Part shown: in pieces, positions 45,069 to 53,118 of the stretch | Layout: each line of letters begins with the position of its first letter | Numbering within the stretch: the first letter of the stretch is position 1 | NCBI RefSeq assembly: GCF_025630775.1 | Contig: NZ_JAOSZE010000005.1 | Coordinates: 186,001-250,000 of the forward strand | DNA: 64,000 nucleotides | Direction: 5' to 3' | From: Actinoplanes sp. KI2 | GTDB lineage: Bacteria > Actinomycetota > Actinomycetes > Mycobacteriales > Micromonosporaceae | Made by a program: the position numbers and the translations under genes | Notes under the pieces: generated by a model | Database searches by the model: none | What the model was told of the DNA's origin: nothing | What the model saw: the letters and a program-made list of their open reading frames with translations, nothing else

Positions 45069-46547
45069 CTACTGCCCGGTGCCCGGGACGACGCTGCTGG
45101 TGCCGGTCATCTGGCTCCCGCCCGTGGTGGTTCCGCTCCCGGCCGCAGTGCCGTTGCCCGCCGCCGTGCCGTTGCCCGCCGCCGTGCCGTTCCCGGCCGC
45201 CGTGCCGTTCCCGGCCGCCGTGCCGTTGCCCGCCGCCGTGCCGTTCCCGGCCGCCGTGCCGTTCCCGGCCGCCGTGCCGTTGCCCGCCGCCGTGCCGTTC
45301 CCGGCCGCAGTGCCGTTGCCCGCCGCCGTGCTCGGGTTCGCCGCCGTGCTCGGGTTTGCCGAGGCCTTGCCGGGCGCGAGGCCGTCCTCCGAGGTGACCG
45401 CCGGCTTGCCCTTCGCCGGCGTGAGCACGCCGATGATCCGGCCGTCGGGCAGCGTGATCATCGCTGGCTTGTCCGCCTCGACCAGGCCGAGCCGGCGGGC
45501 CGCGGCGCCGAGGTTGCCGACGTTCGACACCGCGACCAGCTGGTTGTCCAGGTCCTGCTGCTGGTTGTCCAGCGCGGCGCCCTGCTTCTGCAGGTCGGCG
45601 ATCCGGAACGAGTTCTCGTTGGTCTTCGTGTTGATCATCAGGATGCCGAGCACCCCGACGATGACCACGCCGATCACCGAGGCCACGAACGGCGCCCGCG
45701 GCGCGCTGACCGGCGCCGGCGGGGCGACCCGCAGCATCGGCGTGACCACCTCGCCGGTGGTCCGGACCGGACCGGTGACCCGCAGCGGCTCGGCCGCGGT
45801 CACCTCGACCTCGATCGGCTTGAGCGCCGCCGTGCCGTCCACCGGTGCATCCAGGACGGTCCGCCCGCCACGGCCGTCCCGCAGGCGCCCGCTGCGCACA
45901 CTCTTGCCGAGCCCCCGCTCGGCGAACACGCCCAGGTCCCGCTTGCGGCTCTCCACCGACCCGGCGTCGCGCTTGCGGCTCTCCACCGACCCGGCGTCGC
46001 GCTTGCGGCTCTCCACCGACCCGGTCTCGCGCTTGCGAGCCTCGACCGACCCGGTGTCGCGCTTGCGGGGCGCGATCGGGCCGGTGTCGCGGCGACGGGA
46101 CGCGCCCGCCTCCGAGCGGCTCTTGCCGACCAACGGCTCCGGCCGGCGGCCCTTGCCACGCGCGAGGTCCGACCCACGCGCCGGGTCCGACCCGGAACGG
46201 CTCTCACCACGTACCTCATCGGCGTTGTCCCGACCCCGCGCCCGCGGCAGCAAGCCCTCGCGGCCCGAGCCTCGCGTCGCCGGCTCGGCGGCAGACCCCC
46301 GCATCCCTGACCGGCGCGTGTCGGACCGGTCGGCGCGTGCCTCGTCCGCAGCCGTGAAGTGGCGCGCCCCCCGGGCGTCACTTCCCGGACCGCCACGGCC
46401 CTGACCGGCACCGCTCTGACCGGCACCGCTCTGACCGGCGTTGCCCCGACCGGCACCGTGCTGGGTGTCCGCATCGCGTGCCGGCACCGTTCCGCGCTGA
46501 CCCTTGACTCGGCCCCCCGGCCGCGGCGCGTGCGTGCGCTCGCTCAT
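45069..46547 (-). CDS. ftsL: FtsL-like divisome protein, repeat-expanded
   Basis: 492 aa against about 100-200 for usual FtsL. The recognisable core is one membrane helix (~287-306: [20 protein letters not shown]) plus a short coiled coil ([20 protein letters not shown]) and [20 protein letters not shown], as in actinobacterial FtsL. Added parts: a Gly/Gln repeat (37-49), six RKRDxGSVES-like decapeptides (151-210) in the cytoplasmic tail, and ten AAGNGT plus one AAGSGT hexapeptides (408-473) outside. ATG overlaps the rsmH stop (ATGA). Identity rests on helix, coiled coil and gene order. Confidence 0.85.
   Translation of the reverse strand: MSERTHAPRPGGRVKGQRGTVPARDADTQHGAGRGNAGQSGAGQSGAGQGRGGPGSDARGARHFTAADEARADRSDTRRSGMRGSAAEPATRGSGREGLLPRARGRDNADEVRGESRSGSDPARGSDLARGKGRRPEPLVGKSRSEAGASRRRDTGPIAPRKRDTGSVEARKRETGSVESRKRDAGSVESRKRDAGSVESRKRDLGVFAERGLGKSVRSGRLRDGRGGRTVLDAPVDGTAALKPIEVEVTAAEPLRVTGPVRTTGEVVTPMLRVAPPAPVSAPRAPFVASVIGVVIVGVLGILMINTKTNENSFRIADLQKQGAALDNQQQDLDNQLVAVSNVGNLGAAARRLGLVEADKPAMITLPDGRIIGVLTPAKGKPAVTSEDGLAPGKASANPSTAANPSTAAGNGTAAGNGTAAGNGTAAGNGTAAGNGTAAGNGTAAGNGTAAGNGTAAGNGTAAGNGTAAGSGTTTGGSQMTGTSSVVPGTGQ
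45129..45326. repeat. 18-bp tandem repeat coding for AAGNGT
   Basis: Eleven in-frame 18-bp units in the 3' part of the ftsL-like gene, differing mainly at wobble positions (two alternating variants of the unit). Preceded by two NPSTAA units. Repeat-number change would alter the extracytoplasmic tail length without a frameshift. Confidence 0.95.
45918..46097. repeat. 30-bp tandem repeat coding for RKRDxGSVES
   Basis: Six 30-bp units in frame, in the cytoplasmic tail of the ftsL-like protein. Units at residues 181-200 are near-identical at DNA level. The basic/acidic decapeptides may bind membrane, nucleoid or FtsW/I tails, which are also charged (inference). Confidence 0.93.
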
Positions 46548-47602
46548 GCTTTCCCCTCCCCCTCGTCGCGTTCCCCCCGGCGTAACCGCCGTCGTCCCCC
46601 GTGCGTTGACATCCGGGGCCGCTCGCGGGCGTCCCCCGATGTCGTGTCCTGCCGGCCGAGGCGCTCGACCGCGCGCAGCTTCACCGAAGCCGCCCGCGGG
46701 TTGGCCTCGACCTCCTCGTCTGTCGGCGGCTCTGACCCCCTGGTCAGCAGCCGCAGGGTGGGACCGGTCCCGGGCAGCTCGACCGGCAGGTCGATCGGCC
46801 CGGTGCTGCGCGTCCTCGCGGTGAGGGCGCGCTTGACGATCCGGTCCTCCAACGATTGGTAGCTCATCACCACAAGGCGGCCTTTCGGCGCCAATGCGTC
46901 CAAAGCGGCCGGTAGGGCCGACTCCAGTGCGACGAGCTCCCGATTTACCTCAATACGTAGTGCCTGAAACGTTCTTTTCGCGGGATTTCCACCCGTTCGT
47001 CGCGCGGCGGCCGGGATCGCCTCCTTGACCAGCTCGGCCAGCCGGGCCGTGGAGGTGATCCGCCCCTTCGCCCGCTCCCGCACGATCGCCGAGACGATCC
47101 GCGGGGCGAACTTCTCCTCGCCGTACTGCCGCAGGATCCGGACCAGCTCCCCCGGCTCGTACTCGTTGACGACCTGCTCCGCGGTGATCCCCGCGGTCTG
47201 GTCCATCCGCATGTCGAGCGGGGCATCCTGGGCGTACGCGAAACCGCGGTCCGCCTCGTCCAGCTGCAGCGACGAGACACCCAGGTCGAACAGGCCACTG
47301 TGGATCCGCTCGTACCCGAGGTCGGCGAGCACCTGCGGGAGCTCGTCGTAGACCGCGTGCACGAGATGGGTCCGGGCGCGGTGCGGGGCCAGCCGGTGCC
47401 GGGCGTGCGCGAGGGCCTCGGTGTCCCGGTCGAGTCCGATGAGGACCACGTCCGGGAAGCGCTCGAGAACGGCCTCGGCATGCCCACCCAGCCCGAGCGT
47501 GAAGTCGACGTGCACGGCGTCGGGCATGTCGAGCGCGGGAGTGAGCAGCTCGAGACAGCGCTCGAGCAGCACGGGCACATGCGTGCCACGAGGCTCCCCC
47601 AC
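46544..47602 (-). CDS. rsmH: 16S rRNA m4C1402 methyltransferase RsmH (MraW)
   Basis: 352 aa SAM-dependent methyltransferase. [14 protein letters not shown] at the N-terminus, SAM loop [36 protein letters not shown], and [21 protein letters not shown] 47602 is supported by AAAGGGGG 5 nt upstream; a longer frame is open to 47680. The C-terminus ends in a basic Arg-rich tail. A 260-bp gap separates it from mraZ. Confidence 0.96.
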   Translation of the reverse strand: MGEPRGTHVPVLLERCLELLTPALDMPDAVHVDFTLGLGGHAEAVLERFPDVVLIGLDRDTEALAHARHRLAPHRARTHLVHAVYDELPQVLADLGYERIHSGLFDLGVSSLQLDEADRGFAYAQDAPLDMRMDQTAGITAEQVVNEYEPGELVRILRQYGEEKFAPRIVSAIVRERAKGRITSTARLAELVKEAIPAAARRTGGNPAKRTFQALRIEVNRELVALESALPAALDALAPKGRLVVMSYQSLEDRIVKRALTARTRSTGPIDLPVELPGTGPTLRLLTRGSEPPTDEEVEANPRAASVKLRAVERLGRQDTTSGDARERPRMSTHGGRRRLRRGERDEGEGKA

Positions 47603-47754
47603 GTCGACCCCCTTTGCCACCCGGCCTTGCCGCAACGCTCGCCCCCGGCCCGGACGTCGTCCGTACCGCCAGATCCCCATCCGCTCGTGTCCCCGGCTTG
47701 TCCCGGCGCTGCCCGTTGCCGGCGGGCGTTGCCGGTGTTTTCCGGTCCGGACAC

Positions 47755-47786
47755 GCGCCTGGCGCCGGGGAAGAGGCGCCAGGTGC
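47755..47786. terminator. Hairpin between mraZ and rsmH
   Basis: GCGCCTGGCGCC and GGCGCCAGGTGC can pair over 12 bp (one G-U) with an 8-nt loop. No U-run. The 260-bp gap holds no gene. It may partly stop transcription between mraZ and the rest of dcw, or protect mRNA ends. Confidence 0.5.
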
Positions 47787-47862
47787 GGGAGCGGCTGGAG
47801 ATCTCGCAGTACGGGCGATGACGTCCGAGGCCGTGATCGGCGGCCCGGCAGGGTGCCACGCC

Positions 47863-48294
47863 CTACAGTCCGCCGGGCAGCACCCCCTCCTCGATGTCGG
47901 CGAACTCGTCTTCGCTCGCCGCGAGGTAGTCGTCCCAGGACTGCTTGTCCCAGATCTCCACGCGGGTACTCGCCCCGATCACCACGAGGTCGCGGTCCAG
48001 GGCCGCGTACTCCCTCAGGTGCGCCGGAATGGTCACCCGCCCCTGCTTGTCCGGCACCTCGTCGTGAGCGCTGGCGAAGAACACCCGGCTGTATGCCCGG
48101 GCGGCCTTGTTGGTCACCGGCGCCTCGCGAAGCTGGCCTGCGATGCGCTGGAACTCCGGCATCGGGAACACGTACAAACAGCGTTCCTGCCCCTTGGTGA
48201 TCACGACACCTCCCGCCAGCTCATCTCGGAACTTGGCCGGAAGGATCAGCCGCCCCTTGTCATCGAGGCGTGGGGTATGGGTGCCGAGGAACAT
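47863..48294 (-). CDS. mraZ: MraZ transcriptional regulator of the dcw cluster
   Basis: 143 aa, normal length. Two AbrB-like SpoVT swapped-hairpin repeats: [20 protein letters not shown] and [20 protein letters not shown], each with the DxxGRxxxP core. A ring-forming DNA-binding protein that represses its own operon through direct repeats; matching repeats lie upstream at 48383-48418. ATG 48294 gives the family start [11 protein letters not shown]. Confidence 0.96.
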   Translation of the reverse strand: MFLGTHTPRLDDKGRLILPAKFRDELAGGVVITKGQERCLYVFPMPEFQRIAGQLREAPVTNKAARAYSRVFFASAHDEVPDKQGRVTIPAHLREYAALDRDLVVIGASTRVEIWDKQSWDDYLAASEDEFADIEEGVLPGGL

Positions 48295-48382
48295 CGGCCG
48301 TCCACCCCCTGCCCCAGCGGTTCGCGGTCCGCCTGTCAACTCGGGCCGGCAGGCCTCCCAGGTCTAGCTCCCCCCTCGGCCC

Positions 48383-48424
48383 TGCCATTGCGCTCCACTC
48401 TACTCCACTTCCCTCCACCCGCAA
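48383..48424 (-). promoter_or_regulatory. mraZ promoter overlapped by MraZ-type 10-bp direct repeats
   Basis: Minus strand reads GTGGAG three times at exact 10-bp steps (48413-48418, 48403-48408, 48393-48398) followed by ATGGCA (48383-48388). MraZ of other bacteria binds TGGGN repeats with 10-bp period, so TGGAG-N5 repeats are the likely form here. They cover a promoter TTGCGG (48419-48424), 16-nt spacer, TAGAGT (48397-48402). This fits autorepression. Confidence 0.75.
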
Positions 48425-48619
48425 GCCGAATGAGCACGCTCGCCGACCGCAGCCGCCGCCAAAGTCCCAGCTCACAGCGTTCTCCCAGGAGTGGAGCGGA
48501 TCCCCATGATCATCCTCGTCGCGTACCCGACAACCTCCCCACACCCCTACTCATAACACCGCAAAACCACATGAATAACTCACCACCATTCCCCGTCAAG
48601 GCCCCCCAGGACGGAAGAA

Positions 48620-48644
48620 GTGGGCTCAGTGGAGCAAAGTGGAG
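48620..48644 (+). promoter_or_regulatory. Second MraZ-like repeat set, facing the DUF559 gene
   Basis: GTGGGC (48620), GTGGAG (48629) and GTGGAG (48639) on the plus strand, steps of 9 and 10 bp. Same word as the mraZ operator but opposite direction and 200 bp away. A lone GTGGAG also occurs at 48491. Confidence 0.45.
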
Positions 48645-48766
48645 CCCTCTCTCCCGGATCTTGAAGAGGGGGCGTTGGGCGAGAACTGGAAGTCTTCTCT
48701 GGTGCCTCCGGGCTCCCGATCTTGAAGGGCGCGCGTGAGGGAGTGCGGGTCTCCACAGGCACGTGT

Positions 48767-48775
48767 TTATCCACA
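48767..48775 (+). promoter_or_regulatory. Consensus DnaA-box match
   Basis: TTATCCACA, the classic DnaA box word, with a half-match TCCACAGG 18 bp before it (48752-48759; again at 48770-48777). Only one full box, so this is not an origin. It could titrate DnaA or be chance. Confidence 0.4.
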
Positions 48776-48817
48776 GGGGCCGAGCGAGCACGACCACGAA
48801 TGCGCAAGGGTCACCCA

Positions 48818-49825
48818 ATGCACGACATCCCCGCAGCCGACGCCGGCGACTTCGATTGGCTGTTCGCCGAGCAGTCCGCAGTCCTGACCGTCGCTCAGGC
48901 AAAGGCCTTCTTCACCGAAGGGATCGTCCGCGGCAACCTCAGGCAGGACCGGTGGCGACGGTGGTGCCGAGGAATACTCCTCGGCCAGAACGGGCGACTC
49001 ATGCGCGACCAACAGCTATGGGTCGCGGTGTTGGTGGCCGGCGACCACGCACGCCTGGCCGGGCCGGCAGCCGCAACCGAGGGAGGTGTCCGGGGTCTGC
49101 GTGCCGAGCAGATCGACGTGCTGATTCCGGCCGACCGCATCCGGAGCGACCGGCTCCCGCGGCTGCCGCTCGACATGCCCGATGTCCGGATCCATCGCAC
49201 CGGCGTTCTACCCGCGCCGCACCAGCAGATCGGACGCCCGCCGCGCACCACCGTCGCCCGTGCCGTGATCGACGGGGCCGCCTGGGCGGGCAGCGACAAC
49301 GAGGCACGTGACCTCATCACCCGCGCTTGCCAGCAGGCTCGCGTCACACCTGCGGCCCTGGAGAAGGTCCTCGAGTACTTCCCGAAGATCCGCCGGCACC
49401 GCCTGATAACCACGACGATCGCCGACGTCAAAGGCGGCGCCACGGCACTCTCCGAGATCGACCTGGTCCGGCTGTGCCGGCGGTTCCACCTGCCCGCGCC
49501 CGATTTGCAGCGCCTCCGCGTCGATGAGAGCGGACGCAGCCGCTACATCGACGCCGAATGGACTAGCGCCCGCCTCCTGGTCGAGATCGACGGCGGTCAT
49601 CACATGGACGTCCGGCACTGGGCCGCCGACATGCTCCGACAAAACCAGATCTGGATCTCCGGCGACCGTATCCTGCGGTTTCCCGCCTGGCTGGTCCGCT
49701 CGGAGCCGATCACCGTCGCCCACCAGATCCGCGCCGCCCTGATCGCCGCCGGTCCGGCCCACGCCAACAAACCGGCTGACTCTGGCGTCAGGGGTAAACA
49801 GGGAAGGCTTTCCGTTGGCGGCTAA
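48818..49825 (+). CDS. AbiEi-like N-terminal plus DUF559-type nuclease-fold protein
   Basis: 335 aa from ATG 48818 (AAGGG 8 nt upstream); ATG 48800 is also possible. The N-terminal ~60 residues (VLTVAQAKAFFTEGIVRGNL) look like the helical AbiEi-type antitoxin DNA-binding domain. Residues ~235-325 look like a very-short-patch-repair/DUF559 PD-(D/E)xK fold: LSEIDLVRLCRRF, YIDAEWTSARLLVEIDGGHH (acidic Asp, Glu-x-Asp) and DRILRFPAW. Such proteins are common and numerous in actinobacteria; no partner gene of a toxin-antitoxin pair is adjacent. Function unproven. Confidence 0.75.
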   Translation: MHDIPAADAGDFDWLFAEQSAVLTVAQAKAFFTEGIVRGNLRQDRWRRWCRGILLGQNGRLMRDQQLWVAVLVAGDHARLAGPAAATEGGVRGLRAEQIDVLIPADRIRSDRLPRLPLDMPDVRIHRTGVLPAPHQQIGRPPRTTVARAVIDGAAWAGSDNEARDLITRACQQARVTPAALEKVLEYFPKIRRHRLITTTIADVKGGATALSEIDLVRLCRRFHLPAPDLQRLRVDESGRSRYIDAEWTSARLLVEIDGGHHMDVRHWAADMLRQNQIWISGDRILRFPAWLVRSEPITVAHQIRAALIAAGPAHANKPADSGVRGKQGRLSVGG

Positions 49826-49856
49826 CGCGCGCTTTCCAAGATCTGAGCAGGCAGAG

Positions 49857-50579
49857 CTACGCCGCGGCGGCGGCCTGACGGCGGGCGGAGCGCTTCCAAC
49901 GCCACACGATCGTCGTGGTCAGGGCGAAGCCGATCAGGGCCGGCGCCAGGCTCAGCGGGTTGAGGCCGTGCGGGTCGGCCACCGCCGCGCCGATCACCGC
50001 GTAGCTCACCGCGGACGGGATCGAGGCCAGGAAGGTGCCGAACAGGTAGCGCTTGCGGCACACGCTGGTGGTCCCGTAGGCGTAACCGATCAGGCCGAAC
50101 GGCGCCAGCGGGAGGAACCGCACCAGCAGCACCGCGGACAGCCCGCGCCGGTTCAGCCACCCGTCGAGGCGGGCGAGGCGGCCGCCGGCCCGCGCATGCA
50201 GGACGCCCCGGCCGGCCCAGCGGCCCGCGTAATAGGTGGCGGCGGACGCGATCACGGCGGCGGCGAGGGCGGTCACCGCGCCGGTCGCCGCGCCGAGGAG
50301 GGCGCCGCACGCGATCGTGATGGCGGTGCGTGGCACCAGCACGGACAGGAGCAGACCGCCCACCACCGCGATCGCCACCGGCGCGACCTGGCCGAGGGCC
50401 AGAATCGCGTCGCCGATCTCGCGCAGCGGGAGGACGGCAGCGGCGACCGCGAGACCGCCGACGACGACGCCCAGGACGCCGACCCGGAGCAGACGGCGTT
50501 TCCAGCCCAGGCCGGCCGCGGGAGCGGGCAGCGCGGGAGGAGCCGTGTCCGGCGAGGGCGCGAACAGGGTGTCAGTCAT
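49857..50579 (-). CDS. TVP38/TMEM64-family (DedA-like) membrane protein
   Basis: 240 aa, about six hydrophobic segments with the VTT/DedA core: LVPRTAITIACGALLGAATG, RFLPLAPFGLIGYAYGTT, and FLASIPSAVSYAVIG. The reentrant-loop text of this superfamily suggests lipid scrambling or undecaprenyl-phosphate recycling, which would suit the wall genes nearby (inference). ATG 50579 (MTDTLFAPSPD) chosen over in-frame extension. Convergent with the DUF559 gene. Confidence 0.88.
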   Translation of the reverse strand: MTDTLFAPSPDTAPPALPAPAAGLGWKRRLLRVGVLGVVVGGLAVAAAVLPLREIGDAILALGQVAPVAIAVVGGLLLSVLVPRTAITIACGALLGAATGAVTALAAAVIASAATYYAGRWAGRGVLHARAGGRLARLDGWLNRRGLSAVLLVRFLPLAPFGLIGYAYGTTSVCRKRYLFGTFLASIPSAVSYAVIGAAVADPHGLNPLSLAPALIGFALTTTIVWRWKRSARRQAAAAA

Positions 50580-50616
50580 GCAGTCGTACCGCCCAACTGG
50601 TTGTCCGATTAACTGG

Positions 50617-51330
50617 TCAATTGCCCGCCGCGGCGAGCCTTTCGGCCCGGAGCCGCTCCGGCCAGGTGTCGTCAACGGGTGGAAGAGTATCCGCGCCGAT
50701 TGCCCAACGCAGTAGCAGATCGGCTATAGCTGGGTTGCGAGCGAGCGCGGGCCCATGGGAGTACGTGCCCAGGATCTTCCCGTGCCAAGCGCCCTCGGTC
50801 TGGCCGTCGTTGCCGATCCCGGCGGTGACCCGGGCCAGCGGCGAGACGCCGGGCCCCAGGTGCGTACGGCCGCCGTGGTTCTCGAAGCCGGTCAGCGGGG
50901 GCAGGCCGAGCCGCGGGTCGATGTCGCCGCGCAGCTCGCCGACGGCGCGGCTCTCGCCACGGTCGGAGTGCAGGTCGAGCAGCCCGAGGCCGGGGCATTT
51001 CGCGCCCTTCGCGAAGAACGAGTGCCCGAAGAGCTGGTAGCCGGCGCAGATCGCGAGGACCGCGGCGCCCTGGTTGACCGCCCGGTGCAGGCCGCCGTCG
51101 GCGATCAGGCGTTGCGCGGCCAGCGCCTGCGGGCCGTCCTCGCCGCCGCCGATCAGGTAGATGTCGGCGTTGGACGGCATCGGCTGGTCCGAGCGGACCT
51201 CGTACGTCTCGACCGGAATGCCGCGGATCGCCGCGCGGCGGCCGAGGATGAGCAGGTTGCCCCGGTCGCCATAGGTTGAGAGCAGATCGGGGTAGATCCA
51301 CACGATCCGTAGGGTGCTCTCAGTTGACAC
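50617..51330 (-). CDS. gatD: Lipid II isoglutaminyl synthase, glutaminase subunit GatD
   Basis: 237 aa CobB/CobQ-like class I glutaminase. Cys95 in AICAGYQLFG and His192 in GTYSHGP match the GatD Cys-His dyad. ILRIVWIYPDLLSTYGDRGN at the N-terminus is diagnostic. It supplies ammonia to MurT, which amidates D-Glu of the stem peptide. GTG 51330 overlaps the murT 3' end by 11 bp. Confidence 0.94.
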   Translation of the reverse strand: MSTESTLRIVWIYPDLLSTYGDRGNLLILGRRAAIRGIPVETYEVRSDQPMPSNADIYLIGGGEDGPQALAAQRLIADGGLHRAVNQGAAVLAICAGYQLFGHSFFAKGAKCPGLGLLDLHSDRGESRAVGELRGDIDPRLGLPPLTGFENHGGRTHLGPGVSPLARVTAGIGNDGQTEGAWHGKILGTYSHGPALARNPAIADLLLRWAIGADTLPPVDDTWPERLRAERLAAAGN

Positions 51331-52558
51331 GGTCCAACTCCGCTCGGATGTCCTGGAACGCCGTGTAGTTGGCGATCACTTCGAGGCGGCCGGGCGGTAC
51401 TGCCTGGATCGCCTCGTCGAAAGTTCTAACGTGCCGGAACGGCACACCGTTCACCTCGAGGCGTACGGCCAGGTCAAGGGCCCGGTCGCCGGTGATCAGC
51501 ACCGGCCGGTCGCGCAGCGGCGCGAAGTTCACGTCGTACAACCAGGAGGTGTCCAGTCCGTCGGGGTCGCGGGCGTTCACCGAGAGCAGCGTGGGTGCCT
51601 GCTCGGCCATGTCGAACGCCTCGAGCCAGCTTGCCGGGTTCTTGGCCAGGAGCAGTCGGACGTTGCGTCCGTCCCGGTCGACCTGGGCGTAGCGGCCGGC
51701 CACCGAGGCGACCGTGGCCAGGTGCGGGAGCGCCTCGATCGGGCGGACCCCGAACTCGGCCGCGACCGCGAGGGCGGTGGCGGCATTACCCAGGTTGACC
51801 TGCCCCGGGAGCTGGAGCTTGACCAGGTGCCAGTCGCCGCGCGAGTCGACGACGCCCTCGTCCTCGACGCGCCAGTGCGGGCGCGGGCGGCGCAGCGGGC
51901 AGCCGGTGCACCACCAGTCGCCGTTGCCGCGCTCGATCGGGTGACCGCTCTGCGGGCAGACGAACGAGTCGTCGTGCCAGCGCTGACCGGCGCTGAACCA
52001 GGTGACCTGCTGGCCACTGCCCTCGGCGGCCCAGACGACCATCGGGTCGTCCGCATTGGCCACCACGCGCACCTCGGGGTGGCCGGCGAGGGCGTCCCGC
52101 CAGAGCTGCGCCATCATCGCCACCTCCTTGGCCCGGTCGAGCTGGTCGCGGGAGAGGTTGAGCAGGGCGACGACGCGGGGGTTGGTGGCATCGATGACCC
52201 GGGCAAGGTAGTGCTCGTCGACCTCGAGGACGGCGAACGGCGTGGTGCCGGCCTTGGCGAGCGCCGAGGTGTGCCCGGTCGGCATGTTCGCGCCGAACGA
52301 GTTGGTGGCGACCCGGCCGATGTGCGACACCGCGGCCGCGGCGAGCCGAGTCGTCGTGGTCTTGCCGTTGGTGCCCGAGATGAGGGCGACCGCCCGGCCC
52401 GAGGCGAGGTGCGCCAGCAGGTCGGGGTCGATTTTGAGGCCGAGCCATCCGCCGATGACCGAGCCGTCGCCGCGTCCCGCGGCCCTGGAGAGCGCAGCCG
52501 CGGTCTTCGACACGCTGGTCGCCACCTTGGCCCGCAGGGGCATCTTGCCGTCCGTCAC
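51320..52558 (-). CDS. murT: Lipid II isoglutaminyl synthase, ligase subunit MurT
   Basis: 412 aa Mur-ligase relative with DUF1727 C-terminus. ATP loop ISGTNGKTTTTRLAA, VLEVDEHYLARVIDATNPRV, and a ribbon (CPQSGHPIERGNGDWWCTGC) where the usual four-Cys zinc ribbon shows only three Cys. With GatD it turns D-iGlu into D-iGln in lipid II. GTG 52558 is 8 nt after TAACCT, so perhaps leaderless; ATG 52543 is the alternative. Confidence 0.93.
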   Translation of the reverse strand: MTDGKMPLRAKVATSVSKTAAALSRAAGRGDGSVIGGWLGLKIDPDLLAHLASGRAVALISGTNGKTTTTRLAAAAVSHIGRVATNSFGANMPTGHTSALAKAGTTPFAVLEVDEHYLARVIDATNPRVVALLNLSRDQLDRAKEVAMMAQLWRDALAGHPEVRVVANADDPMVVWAAEGSGQQVTWFSAGQRWHDDSFVCPQSGHPIERGNGDWWCTGCPLRRPRPHWRVEDEGVVDSRGDWHLVKLQLPGQVNLGNAATALAVAAEFGVRPIEALPHLATVASVAGRYAQVDRDGRNVRLLLAKNPASWLEAFDMAEQAPTLLSVNARDPDGLDTSWLYDVNFAPLRDRPVLITGDRALDLAVRLEVNGVPFRHVRTFDEAIQAVPPGRLEVIANYTAFQDIRAELDRVN

Positions 52559-53118
52559 GGGAGACGAGGTTACCCGACCCGCACACGGTCCCCGGTTGAC
52601 GGCGGCGCGCAGGCTACCTAACCGCCTGTGGCCAGCGGACACGGGGTCGCCGTCAGTTTTTGTGTGTCCTGTTTCACCCGCCATCCTCGACGACTCGTGA
52701 TCACGTCATGACCGTACGTCATGGCATTTATCCCCTCCGGGTAACAAATTGGACAGCCACCAATGTGCCGAACACGCTGGGTCACCAATACGCCACCGAC
52801 GATCAAGTGAAATTGCTGGTAGCAAGGTTGGGCCGGTTCGGGACGGATCGGCTCGCGTCACTCCGGCTCACGCCGAGCCCTGCCCCGGGCCGAGGGTCGC
52901 GACCACCGCAGTACGAACGACCACAACAAGGCAATTGGGGGCAGGGACGGGGGACCCACAGGTTCTCGAGAGAGACAGCCGGTCCGCTCCGCGCCACCCG
53001 CTCCGGTGGCGGCAACGGAGCGACCTTGGGGTGAAGTCGGCCTACACGGCGACCGGGCAACCTTCCCGCCCGAACCCGACAGCTAACCTCGCAGGCGTGC
53101 CGGAGGGATTCCCTTACC
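52559..53118. other. 560-bp region between murT and nlpC/P60 gene
   Basis: No gene seen. It holds the c-di-AMP riboswitch (52920-53105). Further upstream are the palindrome CGTGATCACG (52696-52705) and direct repeats CGTCATG at 52704-52710 and 52717-52723. The riboswitch promoter should lie at ~52800-52910 but was not clear. Confidence 0.6.
52920..53105 (+). ncRNA. Cyclic di-AMP riboswitch (ydaO/yuaA type)
   Basis: Recognised by conserved blocks: GGGGGCAGGGACGGGGGACC near 52937-52956, a GGGGTGAA block at ~53029-53036, and CCGACAGCTAACCTCGCAGG near the 3' end (ending about 53095). This architecture ahead of an NlpC/P60 gene is the standard actinobacterial setting, in which c-di-AMP shuts down wall hydrolase expression. 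The ribosome site GGAGGG (53102-53107) directly follows, so translation control is possible. Edges are approximate. Confidence 0.88.

Larger units (their letters stand above)
48295..48817. other. 523-bp divergent regulatory region, mraZ / DUF559 gene
   Basis: No gene seen. It holds the mraZ promoter with MraZ repeats (48383-48424), a second set of repeats on the other strand (48620-48644), direct repeats GATCTTGAAG at 48657-48666 and 48718-48727, and a DnaA-box match at 48767-48775. The stretch 48530-48600 is markedly less GC-rich than its surroundings. Confidence 0.7.

Noticed and set aside
45129..45326. CRISPR-like array
   Set aside because: Contiguous 18-bp units with no spacers, in frame inside the ftsL-like gene.
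48295..48817. Replication origin
   Set aside because: Only one full DnaA box, no cluster, no dnaA/dnaN genes and no clear unwinding element.
48818..49825. Complete toxin-antitoxin or defence system
   Set aside because: The AbiEi-like domain is present but no AbiEii-type toxin or other defence gene is adjacent; only a single DUF559-type gene can be supported.
51320..52558. This Mur-ligase-like gene as the missing murD
   Set aside because: The DUF1727-type C-terminus, zinc ribbon and overlap with gatD identify it as murT, which does not replace MurD.
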